Source: Candidatus Thiodiazotropha taylori
GTDB lineage: Bacteria; Pseudomonadota; Gammaproteobacteria; Chromatiales; Chromatiaceae
Direction: 5' to 3'
Assembly (NCBI GenBank): GCA_019100305.1
Contig: JAHRHW010000116.1
Coordinates: 1-10,796 of the forward strand
DNA: 10,796 nucleotides
Shown here: in pieces, positions 1 to 7,228 of the stretch
Layout: every line of letters begins with the position of its first letter
Numbering within the stretch: position 1 is the stretch's first letter
Made by a program: the position numbers and the translations under genes
Notes under the pieces: generated by a model
Databases searched by the model: none
What the model was told of the DNA's origin: nothing
What the model saw: only the letters and a program-made list of their open reading frames with translations

Positions 1-881
1 CTCACGAAGTGACGGTTGTTGTATCTTGCAGTACCTTTTACATCGGATGCTTGCTGTTTATAGAGGTATCCGCAATCATCGGCGAGCAGAAAGTTCTCTT
101 CAATATCGAGATGCTCATCGGATGGCTTACGGATTTCGATCACCGAGGGGAGGCGTTGAGCCAGATCAATCAGACGATGACCCTGTTGCACTATTCGACT
201 GTTGTCCTGGATCAGGATTCGAATCCGGCTGAACTTAGATCGCATGGCAAGCTGCTTTACTGCATCATGGAATGATTCGGTGTCATAGACACTTGAATCA
301 AGATCATAACTGAACAGGCAAAGGTAGCGTTTGGCCTGTCTTGCCATCGATGCGGCGTGAATCTGGTGGTCTTCAACTCTATTAAGTTGGAACAGCTCAT
401 CGTCTTTACCCAGGGTGGCCAGTTTAAGGTCATCTTCGCTGGGTTGAGCAGTCAATGAGAAGAACATCTTTCGATGGGGTATATCCGCTTCGTGGAAGAT
501 ATCACCCTCGCCGATAAAGCCGAATTTAGCATAGAAGGTTTCTGCCGTGGTCTGAGCGTGCAGAAACAGTTGATCCTGACCAACCCGGCTGGCCTGTTGC
601 AGCAGTTCCAATAGCAGGGCGGTACCGATGCCCCGATTACGCCAGCTTGCCAGTACAGCCATACGCCCGATCTGTCCATTGCCCAGCAGTCGTGCCGTGC
701 CGATCGGTTGTTGCTGATTGTCCAACGCCAGCAGGTGATAGGCGATAATGTCGTCATCATCCCACTCCATACTCTCCGGTACCCCCTGTTCCTCGATGAA
801 TACCGGTTCTCTCACCTGACGCAGCAATTCCCGGTCATCCGGCCATATCGCCTGGCGGATTGTGAAGTCGTTAGTCACCAT
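1..881 (-). CDS. GNAT-family N-acetyltransferase with a C-terminal extra domain (3' end cut by window edge)
   Basis: The reading frame opens at the ATG at 881-879, preceded by AGGAG at 895-891 with a 9-base gap, and stays open for 293 codons to the left edge, so its stop lies outside. Residues 1 to about 145 form a GNAT acyl-CoA-dependent acetyltransferase. The N-terminal VFIEEQGVP (27-35) is typical of the ElaA/YjcF-like branch, the acetyl-CoA pyrophosphate loop is RNRGIG (81-86), and FYAKFGF (116-122) and IPHRKM (134-139) close the fold. Residues from about 150 onward form a second domain (for example YLCLFSYDLDSSVYD and FLLADDCGYLY) that resembles a conserved domain often fused to such GNATs, which I recall as DUF7931, perhaps phospholipase D-like. 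The substrate is unknown. It lies 87 bases downstream of roxA with no convincing terminator between them, so the two are probably co-transcribed. The family assignment is firm; the role is not known. Confidence 0.88.
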   Translation of the reverse strand, partial: MVTNDFTIRQAIWPDDRELLRQVREPVFIEEQGVPESMEWDDDDIIAYHLLALDNQQQPIGTARLLGNGQIGRMAVLASWRNRGIGTALLLELLQQASRVGQDQLFLHAQTTAETFYAKFGFIGEGDIFHEADIPHRKMFFSLTAQPSEDDLKLATLGKDDELFQLNRVEDHQIHAASMARQAKRYLCLFSYDLDSSVYDTESFHDAVKQLAMRSKFSRIRILIQDNSRIVQQGHRLIDLAQRLPSVIEIRKPSDEHLDIEENFLLADDCGYLYKQQASDVKGTARYNNRHFV

Positions 882-968
882 CGATGATTTCTCCTATTCT
901 GTCTGCTCCCATACATGCTGTTTCAGCCTGGCTTCTTATGCTGGGGAATTTCACCGACACAAATGGAT

Positions 969-2150
969 TCAATGCTCATCACTGAACAGAAAATGGCCTT
1001 CATTGTAGAGCCTGCAGAGCAGGTTCAGATATTCAGGCTGTTCCAGCCACTCCTGCAGATAACCGAAATGCAACTCCCGGTAGTGTGTGACGACGGGGAG
1101 AAACTCACCGGAAGAGCTGGGCAGGGAATAGCTGTGGCCGTTGATATAGAGCGTATCAAGGCCATCCTTTTCATAGCGGCTGAAAGCCATTCGGCTGTGG
1201 CTGTTGCGATGGATTACTGCCTCTTCCCGGAATCGATTGAGAAAGGTCTGTTCAGCAAGGGGCTGCTCTGCCGGGATAACCTGCAGATGGGGTTTGGTTT
1301 CGGTCACCAGACGACCAAACCAGCGTTCATCCTGGTCGAGTCGATCCAGGCAGTTTTGTAGATGGATTTTGAAGCCATCAAGCGCTGCAGGTTTGATCTC
1401 TGCCGGAGCAATTTGTGGTTTCAGGGCCGGGTCACGATAGCGCTGCTTTGGTAGTTGCTGTTCGATCCAGGACTCAAACCAGGCCGAAGCGATATCCTGC
1501 CAAGTGGGGGCGCGAAAACCCACAGAACAGGTTATGGCTTCCCCTTCGGCGATACCCCAGTGGGCCACATTCGGTGGCAGATAGAGCATATCTCCCTCTT
1601 CCAGCAGCCACTCCTGCTCCGCTTCAAAGTGGGGCAGGATGCGCAGATCGAGTCCGGGTATGTAGTCGTTGTCATCAACAGCCTGGGTGTGGATTTTCCA
1701 ACGTCGAGAACCCTTGGCCTGCAACAGAAAAACATCATAGTCATCGGTATGGGGGCCAACCGAACCCTGATCGACTGCATAGCTGATCATGATGTCATCC
1801 AGACGCCAATCGGGAATGAAACGGAAGTAGTCCAACAGTTCTGCCACTTCGGGAATGTATTTGTCCACATCCTGGACCAGCAGTGTCCAGTGACTCTCAG
1901 GCAGCTCAGCGAAGAGTGTCTCGTCAAAGGGGCCATAGCGGGCTTCCCATGGGGTAGCGCCATGTTTTTCCATTACCAGCCGAGATTCGATCTCATCCTC
2001 ACAAGCCATTCCGGCCAGTTCATCCGCCTCAATGCGGCATTTGAAGTCAGGCAGGGCCTGGCGAAATAAGAGAGGTTTTTTCTGCCAGTAGTTGCTCAGA
2101 AATTTCTCAGTATCTATTTTTTTTGGGAAGTTGAGTAAGTGCATATCCAT
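969..2150 (-). CDS. roxA: 50S ribosomal protein L16 3-hydroxylase (JmjC/cupin oxygenase, YcfD/RoxA)
   Basis: A 393-residue Fe(II)/2-oxoglutarate-dependent oxygenase of the cupin_4/JmjC type. The E. coli homologue hydroxylates an arginine of ribosomal protein L16. The iron ligands appear as His134-x-Asp136 in VGPHTDDYDVF and His197 in LPPNVAHWG, followed by the family stretch SVGFRAPT. DWRLDDIMIS just before the HxD matches E. coli YcfD (DWRIDDLMIS). The C-terminal part (about 220-393) fits the dimerisation and winged-helix region, and the length is close to E. coli's (about 373). The frame extends 32 codons further upstream, but I chose the ATG at 2150-2148 because GAGG lies 6 bases before it, the homologues begin here, and the extension reads through a palindromic repeat (2235-2259). 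The GNAT gene follows. Its promoter is not obvious. Confidence 0.95.
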   Translation of the reverse strand: MDMHLLNFPKKIDTEKFLSNYWQKKPLLFRQALPDFKCRIEADELAGMACEDEIESRLVMEKHGATPWEARYGPFDETLFAELPESHWTLLVQDVDKYIPEVAELLDYFRFIPDWRLDDIMISYAVDQGSVGPHTDDYDVFLLQAKGSRRWKIHTQAVDDNDYIPGLDLRILPHFEAEQEWLLEEGDMLYLPPNVAHWGIAEGEAITCSVGFRAPTWQDIASAWFESWIEQQLPKQRYRDPALKPQIAPAEIKPAALDGFKIHLQNCLDRLDQDERWFGRLVTETKPHLQVIPAEQPLAEQTFLNRFREEAVIHRNSHSRMAFSRYEKDGLDTLYINGHSYSLPSSSGEFLPVVTHYRELHFGYLQEWLEQPEYLNLLCRLYNEGHFLFSDEH

Positions 2151-2234
2151 AGTGTACCTCATCACGGATTCGGTACCATTCACTGAACCGGCAAGATGAT
2201 GGTGGGTTGTGAGAAAAATGTCAGTTACTAAGAG

Positions 2235-2259
2235 CCCCTCTCTCACAAGGGGAGAGGGG
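2235..2259. repeat. CCCCTCTC palindromic intergenic repeat (REP-like)
   Basis: CCCCTCTC (2235-2242) and GAGAGGGG (2252-2259) are perfect 8-base arms around a 9-base loop. This pyrimidine/purine-rich 'acaaggggagagggg' type of palindrome is one I recognise as widely dispersed between genes in gammaproteobacteria. It lies about 85 bases upstream of the roxA start. It could fold in the roxA leader or simply be a dispersed repeat. Copy number cannot be judged from one window. Confidence 0.55.
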
Positions 2260-2467
2260 AGTTACCTTCTTTCCTGGTCGGCATGCCGCATATGAGCGCT
2301 TTTCTGAGCTTCATCTTTTTTACTGCCTAATGCGATTCATGATTCAAGCCATAAAGGAGAGGCACGGCCAAGGAGAATCAATCCATAAGGCCATAATGAT
2401 CGAAGTTAATGGGCAGTTGTGAGGTTGAATATGTCAGGCAGCAAGCCTGAAACACGGAGTTGGCTTG

Positions 2468-2500
2468 ATTCAATCCGCTACCCGCAGTAGCGGATTGAAT
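2468..2500. repeat. Perfect 14-bp inverted repeat 3' of purB (possible terminator)
   Basis: ATTCAATCCGCTAC (2468-2481) is followed by a 5-base loop ccgca and its exact reverse complement GTAGCGGATTGAAT (2487-2500). It begins 36 bases after the purB stop, so it could end or stabilise the purB transcript. Neither strand has a T-run after the stem, so it is not a classical intrinsic terminator. A dispersed palindromic element is the alternative. Confidence 0.5.
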
Positions 2501-2536
2501 ACTGGGTTAGTGTTAACAGGCCCTGGCAGTTTGTTT

Positions 2537-3904
2537 TTATATATCAGCAGCCTGGTCTTTGGCATTACCGATATAGCTCATCGGTGTCAGACGTTTCAGC
2601 GACTCCTTGGCCTGCTCAGGAATCTCAAGGCTGTCCACAAAGATTTGCAGCTCTTCAGGTGTAATGCGTTGACCCCGGGTCAGCTCTTTGAGTTTTTCAT
2701 AGGGTTTCTCGATGCCGTAACGACGCATTACCGTCTGTATGGGTTCTGCAAGGACTTCCCAGTTCTGGTTCAGGTCATCCAGCATGGCATCCCCGTTGGC
2801 CTCCAATTTACCCAATCCTTTGAGCAGCGATTGCAGGGCAATCGAGGTATGGGCAAAACCGACACCCAGGTTTCTCAATACGGTGGAATCGGTGAGATCC
2901 CGCTGCCATCGGGAGATCGGCAGTTTTTCCGCCAGATGGCCGAACAGGGCATTGGCAATACCAAGATTACCTTCCGCGTTTTCAAAGTCGATGGGATTGA
3001 CCTTGTGAGGCATGGTGGACGAGCCGACTTCTCCGGCAACGGTCTTCTGTTTGAAGTAACCCAGCGAAATGTAGCTCCAGATATCACGGCACAGATCGAT
3101 CAGGATGGTGTTGAATCGGGAGAGGGCATGAAACAGCTCAGCGATGTAGTCATGGGGTTCGATCTGAATGGTATAGGGGTTCCAACTGATGCCCAGGCTT
3201 TCGACAAACTGCTTGGCAAATGCCTGCCAGTCGATTTCCGGATAGGCGGCCAAGTGGGCGTTATAGTTACCGACAGCCCCGTTGATTTTGCCCATCAGCT
3301 GCACGGCGGCAATCTGTTCTCTCTGGCGCTGCAGACGATAGACCACATTGGCCATCTCTTTACCCATGGTACTGGGTGAGGCTGGCTGGCCGTGGGTGCG
3401 GCTCAAAATGGGTTGATCCGCGAGTTGTTGCGCCAGGTATTTAACCCCTTCGATCACTTCATCCACATAGGGTAGCAGTACCTGACCGCGCCCCTCCCGA
3501 AGCATCAGGGCGTGGGAGAGGTTGTTGATGTCTTCCGATGTACAGGCAAAGTGGATGAACTCGCTGATGCTCTCCAGCTCTTCGTTACCGGCAATCTTCT
3601 CCTTCAAAAAGTACTCCACAGCCTTTACGTCATGGTTGGTGGTGCGTTCGATGTTCTTGACCCGGCGAGCATCCTCTTCACTGAAGTTATCCACAATGCC
3701 GTTGAGAATATTGTTGGCATGTTCACTCAGGGTTGGAATTTCGAGTATGTTGTTGTGGCCGGCAAGTGCCTGTAACCAGCGGATTTCGACTTTGACCCGG
3801 TGACGGATCAAACCGAATTCACTGAAGATGGCCCGCAAGTCTTCAGTTTTGCTGCCATAACGGCCGTCAATGGGGGAGACTGCTGTGAGTGAGGAGAGTT
3901 GCAT
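2537..3904 (-). CDS. purB: Adenylosuccinate lyase
   Basis: A 455-residue cytosolic enzyme (E. coli has 456) of the fumarase/aspartase superfamily. It acts twice in purine synthesis: it splits SAICAR to AICAR plus fumarate, and adenylosuccinate to AMP plus fumarate. The family signature SSTMPHKVNP spans 295-304. Catalytic His171 in RTHGQP and Ser295 in GEVGSS sit at the E. coli positions. TSEDINNLSHA (122-132) and the near-identical C-terminal stretch NWEVLAEPIQTVMRRYGIEK also match. I chose the ATG at 3904 because MQLSSLTAVSP aligns with E. coli MELSSLTAVSP. A GTG five codons upstream (3919) would lie only about 14 bases from the predicted transcription start. Neither start has a clear Shine-Dalgarno sequence. 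It has its own consensus promoter and is separated from acnA and roxA by long gaps. Confidence 0.97.
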   Translation of the reverse strand: MQLSSLTAVSPIDGRYGSKTEDLRAIFSEFGLIRHRVKVEIRWLQALAGHNNILEIPTLSEHANNILNGIVDNFSEEDARRVKNIERTTNHDVKAVEYFLKEKIAGNEELESISEFIHFACTSEDINNLSHALMLREGRGQVLLPYVDEVIEGVKYLAQQLADQPILSRTHGQPASPSTMGKEMANVVYRLQRQREQIAAVQLMGKINGAVGNYNAHLAAYPEIDWQAFAKQFVESLGISWNPYTIQIEPHDYIAELFHALSRFNTILIDLCRDIWSYISLGYFKQKTVAGEVGSSTMPHKVNPIDFENAEGNLGIANALFGHLAEKLPISRWQRDLTDSTVLRNLGVGFAHTSIALQSLLKGLGKLEANGDAMLDDLNQNWEVLAEPIQTVMRRYGIEKPYEKLKELTRGQRITPEELQIFVDSLEIPEQAKESLKRLTPMSYIGNAKDQAADI

Positions 3905-3939
3905 GTTATTACGTACCACGGAATCTTGGAAAGGCGGGG

Positions 3940-3968
3940 ATTATACCTGCTGAGTCGTAAGGGGTTAA
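3940..3968 (-). promoter_or_regulatory. Sigma-70 promoter of purB
   Basis: On the minus strand, TTAACC (3968-3963, 4 of 6 to consensus) and a perfect TATAAT (3945-3940) are separated by 17 bases. The predicted start near 3933 gives a leader of about 29 bases to the purB ATG at 3904. An AT-rich tract (about 3985-4060) lies just upstream and could act as an UP-like or curved element. No PurR-type operator was recognised. Confidence 0.72.
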
Positions 3969-4099
3969 GTCGGCTGATCTGTTTGTTTTAAATAAATAAT
4001 AAAAAACAAATAGATAGGATATTAATCTAACAAAATACATTGATATTGATTTAAAGCCTGCTGCCACAGCCGTTTGAGTTTCGCTGTGATCAGGTCTGA

Positions 4100-4137
4100 G
4101 CGACTCTGCCTAACCGATTACGGTTAGACAGAGTCGC
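4100..4137 (-). terminator. Long hairpin 3' of acnA (terminator or transcript-end stem, no U-run)
   Basis: GCGACTCTG-c-CTAACC (4100-4115) pairs with GGTTAG-a-CAGAGTCGC (4122-4137). The arms are 16 bases with one C/A mismatch and a 6-base loop. It begins 47 bases after the acnA stop. A second, smaller stem CACAGC/GCTGTG (4065-4088) follows. The first stem is strong enough for a terminator, but neither strand has a T-run directly after it, so 3'-end stabilisation or Rho-assisted termination are alternatives. Confidence 0.5.
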
Positions 4138-4184
4138 AGCTGGGTCAGGTGAATAATTCTCAGCTGACGCCAGTGCAGCTGATC

Positions 4185-6851
4185 CTATGATTTGCTGCTT
4201 TCAGAGGCCATCTTGCGCAGCACATAGTGCAGGATTCCCCCATGTTTGAAATAGTCGACTTCATTAGGAGTATCGATACGCACCGTAACATTAAACTCCT
4301 TTTCACTGCCCTTATCGGATTTCGCCACGACGGTGATGCGGTGGACCGTCTGATCTCCCGGGTCAGGGATGAAGAATCGTTCCTCGCCGGTCAGCCCCAG
4401 AGATTCCGCACTCTCTCCCGGTAGAAACTGTAGCGGCAGTATGCCCATACAGACCAGATTGGTACGATGAATCCGCTCATAGCTTTCAGCAATTACCGCA
4501 CGTACCCCTTGCAGGGCTGGTCCTTTCGCAGCCCAGTCTCGGGATGAACCCGATCCATACTCCTTGCCGGCAATCACAATCACCGGCACAGACTCCTCTT
4601 TATAGCGCATCGCGGCATCGTAGATGCTCATCTCATCACCAGAGGGCAGATGTCGGGTTACACCACCTTCGCTACCGGGCAACAGACGGTTGCGCAATCG
4701 AATATTGGCGAAAGTGCCCCGCATCATCACTTCATGATTGCCACGCCGGGAGCCGTAAGAGTTGAACTCATCCGCCTTCACTCCCAGTTCGGTCAGGTAC
4801 TCTCCCGCCGGGCTGTCGGCTTTGATGGCACCTGCCGGTGAGATATGGTCTGTGGTCACCGAGTCGCCAAGCCAGGCCAGACATCGCGCCGATTCGATAT
4901 CGGTGATCGGATCCGGATCGAGTGAGATCTCTTCGAAATAGGGCGGATGGCGGATGTAAGTCGAATCGGCATCCCACTGAAACTGGCTGCCGGCAGGGGC
5001 TTCCAGAGATTGCCAGCGGCTATCCCCGTCGAAAAGTCTGGCATAACTGGCGATGAAACCCTCTCTGGTCAGGTTCTCTGAAATTGCCTCGGCAATCTCT
5101 TGACTGCTTGGCCAGATATCCTTGAGGAATACCGGTTGTCCTTCTGTGTTGACGCCCAGGGGGTCCTGATACAGATCGACATTCATCGTACCGGCCAGGG
5201 CGTAGGCTACAACCAGTGGTGGTGAGGCCAGGTAGTTCATTCTGACTTCAGCATGCACCCGGCCTTCGAAATTGCGGTTGCCGGAGAGTACTGATGTGAC
5301 TGTCAGATCACCATCGCTGATCGCCTTGGAGACCTCTTCCGGCAACGGACCCGAGTTGCCAATGCAGGTCGTGCAGCCATAGCCAACCAGATCGAACCCA
5401 AGGGTATCAAGATGTTTGTCCAGGCCGGCCTGCTCCAGGTATTGCATCACCACCCGCGATCCCGGTCCGAGGGAGGTCTTGACCCAAGGTTTGACCGAAA
5501 GCCCGGATTCAACCGCCTTTTTCGCCAGCAAACCGGCAGCCATCATGACACTGGGATTTGAGGTGTTGGTGCAGGAGGTGATCGCTGCGATGACAACATC
5601 TCCATCGGTGATTTTAGTGGATGCACCATCAATATTGGTGGAGACAGTTTGACTCTCGCCACCGTTGAAAGCTTCAACAGCTTGCTCGAATTGCACCTTG
5701 GCATCTTTCAATGCCACCCGGTCCTGAGGGCGCTTTGGCCCGGCGAGGCTTGGCTCGATTGCAGAGAGATCGATCTCCAGGGTCTCACTGTATTCCGCCT
5801 CAGGCGAGTCTGCAGTGTGGAACATACCCTGGGTTTTGGTATAGGCCTCGACCAGGGCGATCTGATCCTCGGATCGATTGGTCAGGTACAGATAGTCGAG
5901 GGTCTCCTGATCGACGGGAAACAGGCCACAGGTGGCGCCGTATTCGGGGGCCATATTGGCAATGGTGGCGCGATCACCAAGCGGCATCGTGGCAATAGCG
6001 GGGCCATAGAACTCGACAAATTTGCCCACCACACCATGCTCGCGCAGGCGTTCGACAATGGTGAGCACCAGGTCAGTCGCGAGACTGCCTTCCGGAAGCT
6101 TGCCGACCAATTTGACCCCCACGACTTTGGGAACCAGCATTGAGATCGGTTGGCCCAGCATCGAGGCTTCGGCTTCGATACCGCCGACACCCCATCCGAG
6201 TACGCCGATACCATTCACCATGGTTGTGTGGGAGTCTGTACCGACCAGGGTATCGGGAAAGGCCAGAAGTTTATCATCCTGCTGTTCGGAGTAGACCACC
6301 CGAGCCAGGTACTCCAGGTTGACCTGGTGCACGATGCCGGTGTCAGGTGGTACGACTTTGAGGCTGGAAAAGCCGCTCTGGCCCCATTTGAGAAATTGAT
6401 AGCGCTCCCGGTTACGTTGAAATTCAATCTCGGCATTGAGATCGAAGGCATTGGCGTCACCAAAGTGATCAACCTGTACCGAGTGGTCGATAACCAATTC
6501 GGCCGGCTGGAGGGGGTTGATGTCCGTCGCGCTGCCACCCAGTTTGACCATTGCATCGCGCATTGCAGCCAGATCGACAACCGCCGGTACACCGGTGAAA
6601 TCCTGCATCAGAACACGGGCTGGCCGGTATTGAATCTCTCTGCTGGGCTCCGCTTGCGGATCCCAGTTGGCAACCGCTTTGATATCCGTTGCGGTAACGG
6701 TGACACCGTCTTCATGTCTCAATAGGTTTTCTAACAGGATACGAATCGAAACCGGTAATCTGGCTGAATTCTCCAACGCATCCAGACGATAGATCTGATA
6801 GGCAGTTCCATTCACTATCAGCTCTTTTTCTGCACCAAAGCTGCTACTCAT
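4185..6851 (-). CDS. acnA: Aconitate hydratase A (aconitase)
   Basis: An 888-residue 4Fe-4S enzyme (E. coli AcnA has 891) that isomerises citrate to isocitrate through cis-aconitate in the TCA cycle. The three cluster cysteines are Cys427 in ITSCTNTSNPSV and Cys493 and Cys496 in YGCTTCIGNSG. Other hallmarks are YRPARVLMQDFTGVPAVVD (about 75-93), LVGTDSHTTMVNG (202-214), LSGNRNFEGR, LGDSVTTDHISPAG and the C-terminal swivel-domain GKEYGSGSSRDWAAKGP. The order of domains is that of AcnA/IRP1 rather than AcnB. The start ATG (6851-6849) has a perfect AGGAGG 5 bases upstream, which settles the start and suggests high expression. It lies alone between hflD and purB with 377-base and 280-base flanks, so it is probably its own transcription unit. 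A palindrome (6874-6892) just upstream is a likely control site. Confidence 0.98.
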   Translation of the reverse strand: MSSSFGAEKELIVNGTAYQIYRLDALENSARLPVSIRILLENLLRHEDGVTVTATDIKAVANWDPQAEPSREIQYRPARVLMQDFTGVPAVVDLAAMRDAMVKLGGSATDINPLQPAELVIDHSVQVDHFGDANAFDLNAEIEFQRNRERYQFLKWGQSGFSSLKVVPPDTGIVHQVNLEYLARVVYSEQQDDKLLAFPDTLVGTDSHTTMVNGIGVLGWGVGGIEAEASMLGQPISMLVPKVVGVKLVGKLPEGSLATDLVLTIVERLREHGVVGKFVEFYGPAIATMPLGDRATIANMAPEYGATCGLFPVDQETLDYLYLTNRSEDQIALVEAYTKTQGMFHTADSPEAEYSETLEIDLSAIEPSLAGPKRPQDRVALKDAKVQFEQAVEAFNGGESQTVSTNIDGASTKITDGDVVIAAITSCTNTSNPSVMMAAGLLAKKAVESGLSVKPWVKTSLGPGSRVVMQYLEQAGLDKHLDTLGFDLVGYGCTTCIGNSGPLPEEVSKAISDGDLTVTSVLSGNRNFEGRVHAEVRMNYLASPPLVVAYALAGTMNVDLYQDPLGVNTEGQPVFLKDIWPSSQEIAEAISENLTREGFIASYARLFDGDSRWQSLEAPAGSQFQWDADSTYIRHPPYFEEISLDPDPITDIESARCLAWLGDSVTTDHISPAGAIKADSPAGEYLTELGVKADEFNSYGSRRGNHEVMMRGTFANIRLRNRLLPGSEGGVTRHLPSGDEMSIYDAAMRYKEESVPVIVIAGKEYGSGSSRDWAAKGPALQGVRAVIAESYERIHRTNLVCMGILPLQFLPGESAESLGLTGEERFFIPDPGDQTVHRITVVAKSDKGSEKEFNVTVRIDTPNEVDYFKHGGILHYVLRKMASESSKS

Positions 6852-6873
6852 GCAATCCTCCTGTAGCTTTTAA

Positions 6874-6892
6874 AAACAGTACATTACTGTTT
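6874..6892. promoter_or_regulatory. Perfect palindrome upstream of acnA, candidate operator
   Basis: AAACAGTA (6874-6881), spacer CAT, TACTGTTT (6885-6892): perfect 8-base arms around a 3-base centre, ending 12 bases before the AGGAGG of acnA. The symmetry and size fit a dimeric repressor site in the promoter or leader. With the proposed promoter it would lie roughly at +9 to +27. It does not match the LexA, FNR/CRP, Fur or IscR consensus as I know them. As RNA it could also form an 8-bp stem with a tight 3-base loop. Confidence 0.55.
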
Positions 6893-6906
6893 GATTTTTA
6901 GTGTTA

Positions 6907-6934
6907 TTTATAGTTCTAACTGCTTATCTCAAAG
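6907..6934 (-). promoter_or_regulatory. Possible acnA promoter
   Basis: On the minus strand, CTTTGA (6934-6929) and TATAAA (6912-6907) are separated by 16 bases. The predicted start near 6900 gives a leader of about 49 bases that includes the palindrome. The -35 is weak, and other hexamers in this AT-rich stretch, such as TTGAGA with TAAATA, fit about equally well. Two further TATAGT boxes lie higher up (within 7054-7084). Confidence 0.35.
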
Positions 6935-7228
6935 CAAGCGGCAGTAGGCCAGACAGTTATACGGTTTGCGACACAGACCAGCTGTCAGATGCCTGCTTAG
7001 TTGAACCACAACCACTCTATGGTGTTATCGTTCCGTTGGCTGTGATCTCTTGCACTATAGAAGGTAATCATCAGATTACTATAGGTGGAACAAGTATGGA
7101 GATCATGATTCTGCCGCCATTGGCTTTGAATCAGCCCGATTTTAGCGTAAACAAGACGTTTTAAACGGCCTCTTTGGAAGGCAGAGTTTCGCCAACCACC
7201 AGACTGGTACTGTCAAGCGGTTTGCGAT

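Larger units (their letters stand above)
2151..2536. other. Intergenic region between purB and roxA, no gene seen
   Basis: These 386 bases hold no convincing coding sequence. They contain a CCCCTCTC inverted repeat (2235-2259), a 10-base palindrome CGGCATGCCG (2279-2288), a small hairpin TCAGGC-agcaa-GCCTGA (2434-2450) and a perfect 14-base-arm inverted repeat (2468-2500). No good -35/-10 pair for roxA was found on the minus strand, so roxA may be read through from purB or use a weak promoter. Confidence 0.6.
6852..7228. other. Intergenic region between hflD and acnA, no gene seen
   Basis: These 377 bases hold the control region of acnA and the 3' end of the hflD transcript. A plus-strand frame at 6901-7164 has no ribosome binding site and no recognisable protein family. 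Besides the palindrome at 6874-6892 there is an inverted repeat GTAATC-atca-GATTAC (7064-7079), bracketed by two copies of ACTATAG (7054-7060 and 7078-7084). Only a weak hairpin GCCT/AGGC near 7168-7182 could serve as an hflD terminator. Confidence 0.6.

Noticed and set aside
452..760. 102-codon minus-strand frame
   Set aside because: It lies in another frame inside the GNAT gene, which carries the real acetyl-CoA motif.
1455..2069. 204-codon plus-strand frame opposite roxA
   Set aside because: It is fully antisense to the conserved RoxA oxygenase domain, with no ribosome binding site or recognised motif.
2151..2246. Upstream extension of roxA to 2246 (32 more residues)
   Set aside because: The extension has no family similarity, crosses a palindromic repeat, and the ATG at 2150 has a well-placed GAGG.
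2465..3379. 304-codon plus-strand frame opposite purB
   Set aside because: It is antisense to purB, whose protein match is near complete; the frame's length reflects purB codon use.
5649..6725. Long plus-strand frames opposite acnA (5649-6143 and 6150-6725)
   Set aside because: These are antisense shadows of a strongly conserved aconitase and show no protein family of their own.
6901..7164. Plus-strand 87-codon frame upstream of acnA
   Set aside because: It starts with GTG without a ribosome binding site, matches no family I know, and covers the probable acnA control region.
7168..7182. Possible hflD terminator (GCCT/AGGC stem)
   Set aside because: The stem is only 4 base pairs with a mixed tail, too weak to call.
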